NCBI GenBank assembly: GCA_011620695.1
Contig: WOYT01000079.1
Coordinates: 1 to 41,469 of the forward strand
Origin: Proteiniphilum sp.
Lineage (GTDB): Bacteria; Bacteroidota; Bacteroidia; Bacteroidales; Dysgonomonadaceae
DNA length: 41,469 nucleotides
Reading direction: 5' to 3'
Part shown: positions 1-7,773 of the stretch, piece after piece
How the letters are laid out: the number at the start of each line of letters is the position of its first letter
Numbering within the stretch: the stretch's first letter is position 1
Made by a program: the position numbers and the translations under genes
The notes under the pieces: generated by a model
The model's input: the letters and a program-made list of their open reading frames with translations, nothing else
Database searches by the model: none
Told to the model about the DNA's origin: nothing

Positions 1-18
1 TGTAATAAACTTATTATC

Positions 19-1002
19 ATGGTAAAATGGGGTTTTATCGGCTGTGGAGCCGTAACAGAAAAGAAAAGTGGTCCTGCATTCCAAAAAGCAGCGGGATCGG
101 AAGTGGTCGCGGTGATGCGGCGCGATGGTGTGAAAGCAAAGGAGTATGCAGCGCGACATGGCATTGGAGCCTGGTATGACAATGCGGAGGCGTTGATCCA
201 TGACCCGCAGGTGAATGCGGTCTATGTGGCCACCCCTCCCGGGTCTCACGCGGAATATGCCATAGCCGCCATGAGAGCTGGCAAGCCTGTCTATGTGGAG
301 AAGCCTATGGCAACCACCTGGGAGGAGTGTCTGGAGATGAATCGTGTCTCACAGGAGACCGGTATGCCTCTGTTCGTCGCCTATTACCGACGTACGCTAC
401 CCTATTTCCTGCGGGTGAAGCAGCTGATCAGCGAGGGTACCCTGGGTGAGCTCTCTACCGTTGAGATTCGTTTTGCCAACCCTCCCTACCAGCATGATTA
501 TGATCGCGATCATCTGCCCTGGCGGGTGATGAAAGAGATTGCCGGTGCCGGTTATTTTTACGATCTTGCTTCTCACCAACTGGACCTGCTCGATTTTCTG
601 CTGGGGGAGATCAGCAGTGCTGCCGGTTTCACTGCCAATGTTGGAGGGTTGTATGAAGTGGAGGATAGCGTCACGGCGGCATTCCGTTTCCATTCGGGAG
701 TACCCGGCAGTGGCAACTGGAGCTTTGTCGCTCCGCCTCATGGAGCCACCGACCAGATTGTCTTCACAGGCACACGGGGCAAGCTCACCTGCTCCACTTT
801 CATGTTCACCCCCATTCGGGTGGAGACTTCTGAAGGCCTGAAGGAGTACATTGAGGAGAATCCGGAGAATATCCAGTACTATCTTATTGAGAGCATTGTA
901 AACTACCTCAACGGTAAGGGAGCGTTCCCGGTGAGTAGCGGTATCACAGCTGCCCGTACCAACAGGGTGATGGAGGATATCGTGAGTGGCAGACGCTGTT
1001 GA
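19..1002 (+). CDS. Gfo/Idh/MocA family NAD(P)-dependent oxidoreductase
   Basis: The 327-residue product starts with a Rossmann dinucleotide-binding motif (GFIGCGAVTEK, residues 5-15), carries the family EKP signature at residues 94-96, and has a D-x3-H-x2-D motif (DLASHQLD) near residues 180-190 that matches the catalytic Asp/His region of the family. It should oxidise or reduce a sugar, sugar acid or inositol derivative with NAD(P)H in the cytoplasm; the substrate cannot be read from the sequence. No signal peptide is visible, unlike the many Tat-exported Bacteroidota paralogues. The ATG at 19 is the only sensible start, and the promoter would lie outside the window. The gene converges on the next one with a gap of only 9 bases, and no terminator hairpin is visible there. 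Confidence 0.9.
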   Translation: MVKWGFIGCGAVTEKKSGPAFQKAAGSEVVAVMRRDGVKAKEYAARHGIGAWYDNAEALIHDPQVNAVYVATPPGSHAEYAIAAMRAGKPVYVEKPMATTWEECLEMNRVSQETGMPLFVAYYRRTLPYFLRVKQLISEGTLGELSTVEIRFANPPYQHDYDRDHLPWRVMKEIAGAGYFYDLASHQLDLLDFLLGEISSAAGFTANVGGLYEVEDSVTAAFRFHSGVPGSGNWSFVAPPHGATDQIVFTGTRGKLTCSTFMFTPIRVETSEGLKEYIEENPENIQYYLIESIVNYLNGKGAFPVSSGITAARTNRVMEDIVSGRRC

Positions 1003-1011
1003 TCAACCTGC

Positions 1012-1920
1012 TCAGAGATGGCTCTTGAAGACCTCTTTTTGCTTCTTCCATATCTGCCAGGAGTTGACCAGGTTCTGCCAGAGCACATACAAACCCGGCC
1101 CCAGGGTGGCAAGTGGGTTGAGGTAGGTCTGAGTGAGCCAGATGGCCAGTACCGTGTTCTTCTGTCCCAGGCTCTGTCCCCCTGCCACTGTACGACCAAA
1201 GTGACGACCAATTTTTCTACCGAAGAAGAATTGTGCCAGGCAGATCAGTAATGAGACAACAGCGATGACCGCCTCCAGGGTATAGTTGCCATCATCCTGC
1301 ATCTTTACATATTGCGTTACGTTCCCGATCACAATGGTGAGTGCGGCAGCCCATAGATAGAAGGATAGGATCTGTGCGGAATAGATCTTCCGGTGGAGTG
1401 CCGGTGCGCTCTTGCGGATGATGAGTGTCGCCAGGAATGGCCCTACCAGGATGGGCATCACACTGAGCAGGATGTGCCAGAAAGTGGTGCCAAATGAGAC
1501 GCTCTCACCACTTTCTCCTACCAATGAGAGGAAGATTGGTGCAATAAATGCCACCGAGAGGTTGCTCACAATGGCGTAGGCTGCCGTCATCGAGATGCTG
1601 CCACCCAGGATGCCGGCAACCACCGGTGCCGAGGTGGCCGTGGCGGTCAACACGCAGATCATTGCAGCTTGTGCCAGCACTTCGTTGAAGGGGTGCAGCA
1701 CCAGGTAGATGAGTGCACTTCCGCCGTACTGGATCGCCAGCAATATGTAATGAAAGCGGGTAAGTTGTATGTCTGCCCAACGAACACGGCTGTAAGTGAT
1801 GAAGAGCATGAATGCCAGCAACCAGGGGATGATGGGGGAGAGAATGGAGAGTTGCCGATGAAAGGCGATGCCCAGTAACATGGCCACCGGGAGCAGATAT
1901 TTTTCCAAATACTTCTGCAT
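1012..1920 (-). CDS. Bile acid:sodium symporter (BASS) family transporter
   Basis: This 302-residue protein is almost wholly hydrophobic, with roughly nine or ten membrane segments separated by short loops. The central stretch TATATSAPVVAGILGGS followed by AIVSNLSVAFIAPI resembles the conserved crossing region of BASS transporters, and the length fits the family (about 290-330). Such proteins take up organic anions (bile acids, pantoate, pyruvate or others) with sodium; the substrate here is unknown. The start codon lies one base after the stop of the upstream hydrolase gene, so it is probably the last gene of the yicC-gmk-hydrolase-transporter series. The family call rests on topology and a few motifs, so another secondary transporter with the same fold is possible. 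Confidence 0.7.
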   Translation of the reverse strand: MQKYLEKYLLPVAMLLGIAFHRQLSILSPIIPWLLAFMLFITYSRVRWADIQLTRFHYILLAIQYGGSALIYLVLHPFNEVLAQAAMICVLTATATSAPVVAGILGGSISMTAAYAIVSNLSVAFIAPIFLSLVGESGESVSFGTTFWHILLSVMPILVGPFLATLIIRKSAPALHRKIYSAQILSFYLWAAALTIVIGNVTQYVKMQDDGNYTLEAVIAVVSLLICLAQFFFGRKIGRHFGRTVAGGQSLGQKNTVLAIWLTQTYLNPLATLGPGLYVLWQNLVNSWQIWKKQKEVFKSHL

Positions 1921-1921
1921 G

Positions 1922-2845
1922 TCAGTTATAGTAGTTTGCAGGTGTGGTGCTGTTGTCTGATTGTCGAAGCAGATCCTTGTGATATATCTCGGTCATCCAC
2001 TGCTTGCGGTCGAGCACCAGATCATTGATAAACTGTTCGATCTCGGGCAGATACTCCTGCATCGGGTAATCAGCCACCTCGTGTCCCATATCCCCGATAC
2101 TGTAGAAAGTGAAAGGATAGCGCTCCTGACGAAAGCGTTTCACCAACTGCCGGCTGCCATACATTCCCAGCTGGAACAATCCTGTTTTGTTGTAAGGCAC
2201 CAGTCGGTCGGCTGTACCGTGAAAGAAGAGGGTGGGGGCGGGATGTTTGTGGTAAGATGGCAACCCTTCGCTGCTAAAAATGCCACCGGCAAAAGAGATG
2301 ACTCCGGCGTAACGGAATGTTTCAGGCAACTCTTTCGCAAGCAGATGATTGTTCTGCTTCATGTAGTCGGCCTGGAGTACCGTGATGGCTCCGGCACTTG
2401 ATCCACTGATGATGAAGCGTGATGAGTCGATATGCAATTCGGTAGCATGCTCCAACAGGTAGCTGGTAGCGGCATAGAGATCTTCCACAGCCAGATGGAT
2501 CGCGTTGAGCAGAGGCTTGTAGTTGAGTATCCCGGGTGCCTTCTCCCCTTTCATCCCCAGCCGGTAATCGATGGCGGCCACGGTGAATCCTCTTTCCGCG
2601 AAATAGTGGTAGTAGGGCAGGTAGCTCTCTTCGTTTCTGCTGCCCTCTTTGAACCCGCCGCCAAAGACAAAGATAAGGCAGGGTTGGGGCAGGATTGAGG
2701 CGGAGTCGCTCCGGTAGAGATCCATCTTCAGCTCCACACCCTCTTTCACTGCAAACAGCAGGGTCTCCTTCTCCACGGTGGTCGCATTCAACGCCATCAA
2801 TGGCAGCAGGAGAGCAAACAGCAGGGAAATATTTTTACGCCACAT
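1922..2845 (-). CDS. Secreted alpha/beta hydrolase (esterase/lipase-like)
   Basis: The N-terminus is a cleavable signal peptide (MWRKN, then a leucine-rich stretch ending near residue 22), so the enzyme acts in the periplasm or at the cell surface. The body is an alpha/beta hydrolase: an oxyanion-hole loop FVFGGGFKEGSR, a nucleophile elbow GSSAG, an acid in HGTADRLVP and a catalytic His in MGHEVADYP, giving a complete Ser-Asp-His triad. It resembles the carboxylesterase/feruloyl-esterase-like families common in Bacteroidota; the substrate is not known. ATG 2845 is preferred over the GTG one codon upstream (2848); its A is also the last base of the gmk stop codon (TGATG), which implies translational coupling. 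Confidence 0.85.
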   Translation of the reverse strand: MWRKNISLLFALLLPLMALNATTVEKETLLFAVKEGVELKMDLYRSDSASILPQPCLIFVFGGGFKEGSRNEESYLPYYHYFAERGFTVAAIDYRLGMKGEKAPGILNYKPLLNAIHLAVEDLYAATSYLLEHATELHIDSSRFIISGSSAGAITVLQADYMKQNNHLLAKELPETFRYAGVISFAGGIFSSEGLPSYHKHPAPTLFFHGTADRLVPYNKTGLFQLGMYGSRQLVKRFRQERYPFTFYSIGDMGHEVADYPMQEYLPEIEQFINDLVLDRKQWMTEIYHKDLLRQSDNSTTPANYYN

Positions 2846-3411
2846 CACTTCTCCTTTATAAAATTGGTTACCAGCTTCAATATCTCATCCTTGGCCCGGT
2901 CGAAGTCGTCATTGCAGATTGTCACATCAAACTGTGGAGCGAAGCTCATCTCATACTCCGCCTTGGCCAGCCTGTTTTCAATTACTTCAGGGGCATCGGT
3001 TCCTCTTTTCTCGAGCCGTTCACGCAATACCTCCACTGAAGGAGGCATGATAAAGATACTCAGTGCCTGTTCACCATAAATTTTTTTGATATTGAGTCCC
3101 CCCACACAATCCACATCGAAGACCACATTGCTCCCTTCCGCAAGTATGCGGTCCACCTCGCATTTGAGGGTACCATAGAACTTGTCGGCATAGACCTCTT
3201 CATATTCAAGAAACTCATTGCGTGCAATACGTTGCCTGAATTCTTCAGGAGTGAGGAAATAATACTCTCTGCCGTTTTGTTCTTCGCCTCGTGGCTCACG
3301 GCTGGTAGCAGAGACCGAAAACCGGAGATTCAGTCCCTGCGACAGCAGGTAGCGAATCAGGGTTGACTTGCCAGCCCCGGAGGGTGCAGAGAAGATAATC
3401 AGTTTCGCCAT
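2845..3411 (-). CDS. gmk: Guanylate kinase
   Basis: Guanylate kinase phosphorylates GMP to GDP with ATP, an essential step of guanine nucleotide synthesis. The protein begins MAKLIIFSAPSGAGKST, with the P-loop GxxGxGKS, followed by SATSREPRGEEQNGREY, the GMP-binding segment with the conserved Ser/Arg/Tyr positions. From ATG 3411 it has 188 residues, normal for the family; an upstream in-frame TTG at 3435 would add eight residues with no homology and is rejected. It follows yicC by about 50 bases, a neighbour relation seen in many bacteria, and its stop overlaps the start of the downstream hydrolase. Confidence 0.97.
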   Translation of the reverse strand: MAKLIIFSAPSGAGKSTLIRYLLSQGLNLRFSVSATSREPRGEEQNGREYYFLTPEEFRQRIARNEFLEYEEVYADKFYGTLKCEVDRILAEGSNVVFDVDCVGGLNIKKIYGEQALSIFIMPPSVEVLRERLEKRGTDAPEVIENRLAKAEYEMSFAPQFDVTICNDDFDRAKDEILKLVTNFIKEK

Positions 3412-3459
3412 TCTGTCTGAATATGCTGCAACCAATACACACCCGTAGTTGCCTGTTGG

Positions 3460-4332
3460 TTACAATACGTTTAAAATCTGTTCCTTGATCTGTTCCAGCT
3501 CATCTTTCATCTCTACCACGATGCGCTGCATTCCCGACTGATTGGATTTGGAACCGAGGGTATTGATCTCACGACCGATCTCCTGGGCAATGAATCCTAG
3601 TTTTTTGCCTTGTGAGGTACCCTCGCGAAGGGTCTCAATGAAATAATCGAGATGGTGAGCCAGGCGGGTCTTCTCTTCGTTTACATCGAGCTTCTCCAGA
3701 TAGTATATCATCTCCTGCTCCAGTCGGTTGCGATCCGGCTCTACCCCTTCCAGGGTGGCCAGTGCTTCATAGAGACGGCTTTTGATTTTTCCCGTCCGTT
3801 CAACCTCGAAAGGTTCCACAGCTGCCAGCAACGAGCGGATTGCCTCTATCTTACCTGTCAGCACCTGCTGAAGCATCTCACCCTCCTGCCGACGGAAACC
3901 TATCAGCTCCTCCAGGGCTTCCTCAATCGCCTTTTCGATGCATTGCCACTCCTCCTCGCTGACGGTTTCGTTTTCCTGCCTCATCACATCCGGCAATCGA
4001 AGCAATAGCGATAACCAGTCGGCCGGAAGGGCCACGCCCATAGCTGTGGCCAGGGAGCTCAGCTCCCGGTGGTATTGTTGTACTACATTGGGATCGATCT
4101 TCGATGTCACATCGCGGGAGATCAGATCGACGTTCATCGTCAGATCTACCTTACCCCGTTCCAGGTGTCGCATGAGCATGTTGCGCAGGACCATCTCTTT
4201 CTCCCGGTAAACCGAGGGGATGCGTACCGAGAGATCAAACTGTTTGCTGTTTAAAGACCTTATCTCTATTGTGATCCTCTTGTCCGGCAGCTCTGCAATT
4301 GCTCTGCCATACCCAGTCATTGAATGTGTCAT
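3460..4332 (-). CDS. yicC: YicC/YloC family endoribonuclease
   Basis: The protein begins with the family hallmark MTHSMTGYGRA and ends with the conserved block REINTLGSKSNQSG...EMKDELEQIKEQI, which together define YicC/YloC. Members have been characterised as metal-dependent endoribonucleases involved in RNA turnover; the specific targets here are unknown. From ATG 4332 the length is 290 residues, matching the family. An upstream TTG would extend it by nine residues but would run into the promoter -7 element at 4348-4355, so ATG 4332 is preferred. It heads the yicC-gmk-hydrolase-transporter series on the minus strand. Confidence 0.93.
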   Translation of the reverse strand: MTHSMTGYGRAIAELPDKRITIEIRSLNSKQFDLSVRIPSVYREKEMVLRNMLMRHLERGKVDLTMNVDLISRDVTSKIDPNVVQQYHRELSSLATAMGVALPADWLSLLLRLPDVMRQENETVSEEEWQCIEKAIEEALEELIGFRRQEGEMLQQVLTGKIEAIRSLLAAVEPFEVERTGKIKSRLYEALATLEGVEPDRNRLEQEMIYYLEKLDVNEEKTRLAHHLDYFIETLREGTSQGKKLGFIAQEIGREINTLGSKSNQSGMQRIVVEMKDELEQIKEQILNVL

Positions 4333-4347
4333 TGTTCCTCTTTTCTG

Positions 4348-4355
4348 CAAAGGTA
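4348..4355 (-). promoter_or_regulatory. Candidate promoter -7 box of yicC
   Basis: On the minus strand this reads TACCTTTG, a perfect match to the Bacteroidota -7 consensus TAnnTTTG, ending 15 bases before ATG 4332. No good TTG-type -33 box is seen 19-21 bases further upstream, so the assignment rests on the -7 box and its position. Confidence 0.45.
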
Positions 4356-4386
4356 ACAATTTTAGACAAAATGATCATCCGGAAGT

Positions 4387-5118
4387 TCAGGCATTTTCCT
4401 TGCGGTGGGACTGTTGTTCCTTTTCTTTTTCTTTTGCCATTCGATCCTCCTTGTCGCGTGCATCGGCCAGGATTAACAGCTTTCTTGTCTCGGTAAAATT
4501 GGATATCAGCAGGAAGAGAGCGGCCACAGAGGCCAGATATTGAATCGTTCCCGGCAGAAACACCTCAACAGTAATAATGGCTGCCAGGAGCAGTCGTACC
4601 TCGGTGGGGCCAAAGATGCCGGAGTCGATGGAATATTGTCCTCCAATCTTATAGCGCAGTTGTGCTGTAATCATCTCCCATCCGTAGAGAACGACGAAAA
4701 TGAATCCGACATATTTCCATGCTCCCGGGGCATAGATGGTGAATCCCAACCCAATCAGGATGGTACCAATCCAGTCGACCGTCACATCGAGGGAGAAGCC
4801 GTACCATTTACGTGGTCTGCTGCGATAGTAAGCCATCCGTCCGTCAAGTGAATCGCCGAACCAATTGATAAAGAAGCCCAGCAGGGAGAGCAGCAACCAG
4901 TTGCGCCCCAGATAGGCACCCATCACGAAACTGGCAGCTACCATCAGGTTGCCGAATGAACCGATGGCCGTGAGACCATCGGAAGAGATCCAGGAAGGAA
5001 TTTTTTGTACCAGGTAGGCAATCGATTTCTGTTCCCATGCACGGAGGATGTTGGTTCTTTGGCGATCGGTGGAAATTAGTCTGAGCGACTTAGCCATGTT
5101 TGTTTTTGTTGAGCTCAT
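4387..5118 (-). CDS. CDP-alcohol phosphatidyltransferase family membrane protein
   Basis: This 243-residue integral membrane protein carries a CDP-alcohol phosphotransferase signature: D89-x2-D92-G93-x2-A96-Y97, then nine residues, G107-x3-D111-x3-D115. The metal-binding aspartates and glycines are all present, but the Arg that normally follows the Ala (AR) is Tyr here. Such enzymes condense a CDP-linked lipid or alcohol with a second alcohol to make a phospholipid or phosphodiester; donor and acceptor cannot be assigned. About six membrane segments are predicted, and the C-terminus is a highly charged Lys/Glu tail. ATG 5118 is used; ATG 5097 (seven codons later) is an alternative. It is preceded by its own -7 box at 5154-5161, and its stop lies about 30 bases upstream of the yicC promoter. 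Confidence 0.8.
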   Translation of the reverse strand: MSSTKTNMAKSLRLISTDRQRTNILRAWEQKSIAYLVQKIPSWISSDGLTAIGSFGNLMVAASFVMGAYLGRNWLLLSLLGFFINWFGDSLDGRMAYYRSRPRKWYGFSLDVTVDWIGTILIGLGFTIYAPGAWKYVGFIFVVLYGWEMITAQLRYKIGGQYSIDSGIFGPTEVRLLLAAIITVEVFLPGTIQYLASVAALFLLISNFTETRKLLILADARDKEDRMAKEKEKEQQSHRKENA

Positions 5119-5153
5119 CTCGGTCTCTTTTAAATGATTTTTCTATCCTGACA

Positions 5154-5161
5154 CAAATGTA
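5154..5161 (-). promoter_or_regulatory. Candidate promoter -7 box of the CDP-alcohol transferase gene
   Basis: The minus strand reads TACATTTG (consensus TAnnTTTG), about 36 bases upstream of ATG 5118 and downstream of the terminator at 5231-5264, so it would start a new transcription unit. The -33 region has no clear TTG. Confidence 0.4.
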
Positions 5162-5230
5162 GCTATTTAATTTATATGTTACGAATTTGTTACCTAAAAA
5201 ATTGAAACCGTAGATGCGAATATCCCCTAT

Positions 5231-5264
5231 AAAAAACGAGCCGCCTTACGATGAAGGCGGCTCG
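5231..5264 (-). terminator. Intrinsic terminator of the rprX-rprY operon
   Basis: A perfect 11-bp inverted repeat (CGAGCCGCCTT at 5237-5247 and AAGGCGGCTCG at 5254-5264) with a 6-base loop is followed on the minus strand by six T residues (5231-5236). It sits 25 bases after the stop of the response regulator gene, so it most plausibly ends that transcript. This is the strongest terminator in the window. Confidence 0.9.
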
Positions 5265-5288
5265 AAATGAAGAATGAAAATTGTGGTG

Positions 5289-6005
5289 TTACTGTTCGTT
5301 GTTCTTATTCTCATCGGTGGGTACGATCAGCTTGTAACCTTTCCCATGGATGTTGATGATCTCAATGTTGGGCTCTGGCTTAAGCAGCTTACGCAGTTTG
5401 GTAATATAGACATCCATGCTTCGGGCATTGAAGTAGGTATCCTCCTCCCATATCTGTTTCAGCGCATGGTTGCGTTCCAGGATGTCATTGGCATGGGCAC
5501 AGAGCAGTGAGAGCAGCTCTGATTCCTTGGTAGTAAGCTTGGTTTGTTCATCGCCAATGGTGAGGATCTGCTTCTGTGTATCGAAGGTCATGGTGCCAAA
5601 GTTGTAAACCTGCTGCTCCTTGCTTTTCTTTCCCTTGACGCGACGAATAATCGCTTCAATACGCAATACCAACTCCTCCATGCTGAATGGCTTGGTGATA
5701 TAATCATCGGCGCCAGCTTTGAATCCATCCAGTATGTCCTCCTTCATGTTTTTGGCAGTAAGGAAAATAACCGGGATCTCCGTATTGATGGTTCTGATCT
5801 CTTTGACCAGTGTGACACCATCTTTCTTTGGCATCATCACATCCACTATGCAAAGGTCATACTTGGTCTTTACGAATCCCTTGAACCCGGCCTCCCCATC
5901 GGGGAACAGGTCGGTGTCAAAACCTTTTGCCTGAAGATACTCCCTGAGCAACATGCCCAGGTTCTCATCATCTTCACATAAAAAAATTTTTAATTTCTCT
6001 TCCAT
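5289..6005 (-). CDS. rprY: OmpR-family response regulator (RprY-like)
   Basis: The 238-residue protein has an N-terminal receiver domain (about 5-120) with the acidic pair D12/D13, phospho-acceptor D55 in IVDVMMP, the switch Thr in FLTAKN and the conserved Lys in YITKPFS. A C-terminal winged-helix DNA-binding domain (about 140-230) has the OmpR/PhoB features TTKESELLSLL and DVYITKLRKLL followed by IINIHGKGYKL. It should bind DNA as a phosphorylated dimer. It follows the sensor kinase gene by one base, so the two form a cognate pair. Sequence flavour and gene order resemble Bacteroides RprX/RprY, a stress-related system; the symbol is by resemblance, not proven orthology. Confidence 0.85.
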   Translation of the reverse strand: MEEKLKIFLCEDDENLGMLLREYLQAKGFDTDLFPDGEAGFKGFVKTKYDLCIVDVMMPKKDGVTLVKEIRTINTEIPVIFLTAKNMKEDILDGFKAGADDYITKPFSMEELVLRIEAIIRRVKGKKSKEQQVYNFGTMTFDTQKQILTIGDEQTKLTTKESELLSLLCAHANDILERNHALKQIWEEDTYFNARSMDVYITKLRKLLKPEPNIEIINIHGKGYKLIVPTDENKNNEQ

Positions 6006-6006
6006 A

Positions 6007-7560
6007 TCAATTTTCTGTTATTACGGGTAAACTAATGATAAATTTGGTTCCTTTTCCCAATTCACTCTCGGCACGAATGGTGCCGTTCATGTCTGTTACA
6101 ATCTTCTTCACGTAGGCCAGCCCCAGCCCGAAGCCTTTCACATCGTGGCGGTTGCCGGTCGGTACGCGGTAAAAACGTTCAAATACTTTCTTCGCATCCT
6201 CTTTTCTCATACCGATGCCATTGTCCTCTATAGAGATGATCAGCTTGTTCCCCTCGTTGCGGGTGCGGATCATCAATTCCGGCGGCACATCTTTCTTTCG
6301 GTATTTCAGTGCATTGTCCAGGATGTTGAACAGCACGTTGGTGAAATGCATCTCATCCACTCTGATGGTTGAATTCTCTGCCTGCAGGTCAATATCGAGT
6401 GTGCCCTCCAGCCTCTCTACTTTCAGTGCATGCGTGTTGGCCACTGTCACCACCAGATCGTTTGCATCTATCTCTTTCATCTTCAGTGTGGTCTTTTGCT
6501 TGTCGAAGAGCGACATTTGCAGTACCTTTTCCACCTGAAAACTCAATCGTTTTGTCTCATCGTAAATCACGCCGGTGACATGTTTAAATACTTCGGGCGA
6601 TTTCAGGATAGACTCATCCTTGAGCATCTGTGATGCAAGCGAGATGGTGGAGACGGGTGTCTTCAGCTCGTGCGTCATATTGTTGATGAAATCATTCTTC
6701 ATTTCAGACAAACGCTTTTGTCGGAATAGTGATACCACTGTGAAGATAAAGGTAATCAACAGGATGAAAGTAAAGATCAGCGACGGGATGAAAAAGGTCA
6801 TTTCACTATATACATAATCCCTCTTGGTGGGGAAGTACACTTTCAACTGGTTTAACTTCGCCGGCGGATCATTGGGGAACAAGATCTGCGTGTAGATGGC
6901 ATCCCGCTGCTTCGTAGAAAAGCCGGGCGAAGCATAAACCACCTGATTGTTGTAATTCACCACCTGAAAGCTAAATGGCACATTCAAACCATTGTAGGAG
7001 AGCTCGTGGCGGATATACTGTTCCAGCTTATTGAAATCGATCCGTTCCTCAATCGGTTCGTCGCTTGAGCGACTCAGGATCTTGAAGATCACTTCATAGA
7101 GCAGTGACCGCTCGTGCAGGTAACGCTTCGAGAGCGATTGTTGCATGTCATATTGCGTCTTGGAGATGGTGCTGGCACCCTGGTTGGGTGAGAGCAGTGC
7201 CTGCTCACGCTCCGTTTCCGGCATGATTGATCGTTCCGAGGGATTCAACTCGATGCCCGATCTGTTTTCATCGGGGTGGGAGATGGCTGTCTGCTCCCTG
7301 ATGATCTCCTGTGAACTCTGTGGTTGATTATACCGTGAATATCTGTTTTCCGATTCAATCATATCCTCTTCCAGGTATTCGCGTGTTTGGTCCATCTCCA
7401 AATCTCTCATCACATTGTAGAGACTCCGGTTCACCAGCTCGTCGAACTGTTGAGTGCGGATAGCGAGGCTGGTTCTCATGTACCTGACCTGAAGAAACAG
7501 CAATGCGAAAAAAGCCGTGAACATCACAATGGCAAGCAACCAGATAGTTGATTTTTTCAT
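6007..7560 (-). CDS. rprX: Sensor histidine kinase (RprX-like)
   Basis: The 517-residue kinase has one membrane segment near residues 6-26, a periplasmic sensor region of about 230 residues rich in Gln/Ser/Glu, a second membrane segment (PSLIFTFILLITFIFTVVSL, about 260-280), and a cytoplasmic HisKA-HATPase core. The H box is NMTHELKTPVSTIS with the phospho-acceptor His near residue 297; the N box is NVLFNILDNALKYRK, followed by EDNGIGM and GFGLGLAYVKKI. It would phosphorylate the RprY-like regulator encoded one base downstream. The periplasmic signal is unknown. Upstream on the minus strand is AAAGGAGGT (7576-7584), a strong Shine-Dalgarno-like sequence 15 bases before ATG 7560, a rather long spacing and unusual for Bacteroidota. 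Confidence 0.87.
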   Translation of the reverse strand: MKKSTIWLLAIVMFTAFFALLFLQVRYMRTSLAIRTQQFDELVNRSLYNVMRDLEMDQTREYLEEDMIESENRYSRYNQPQSSQEIIREQTAISHPDENRSGIELNPSERSIMPETEREQALLSPNQGASTISKTQYDMQQSLSKRYLHERSLLYEVIFKILSRSSDEPIEERIDFNKLEQYIRHELSYNGLNVPFSFQVVNYNNQVVYASPGFSTKQRDAIYTQILFPNDPPAKLNQLKVYFPTKRDYVYSEMTFFIPSLIFTFILLITFIFTVVSLFRQKRLSEMKNDFINNMTHELKTPVSTISLASQMLKDESILKSPEVFKHVTGVIYDETKRLSFQVEKVLQMSLFDKQKTTLKMKEIDANDLVVTVANTHALKVERLEGTLDIDLQAENSTIRVDEMHFTNVLFNILDNALKYRKKDVPPELMIRTRNEGNKLIISIEDNGIGMRKEDAKKVFERFYRVPTGNRHDVKGFGLGLAYVKKIVTDMNGTIRAESELGKGTKFIISLPVITEN

Positions 7561-7773
7561 ATGCTATAATTCCTTACCTCCTTTAAATTGTTTTTTTATT
7601 TCAAAGATCACTTTTTTTTGCCTTATTATTTAACAAATAAACCGCTTTTTTGTTTAACATATCCTCTTAAAATTAAAAAAATACGAATTTTAGGCGGATC
7701 TCAACATTTATTAAGAGAATAAGCTGCATGACACCCTGATATTAAATTTATTTAACCTGGCAATTGCTCCCGG

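Noticed and set aside
7561-7773. AT-rich gap between rprX and sprA examined for a terminator or repeat
   Set aside because: Only short A/T stems (for example TAAAATT/AATTTTA around 7668-7692) that are expected by chance in such composition.
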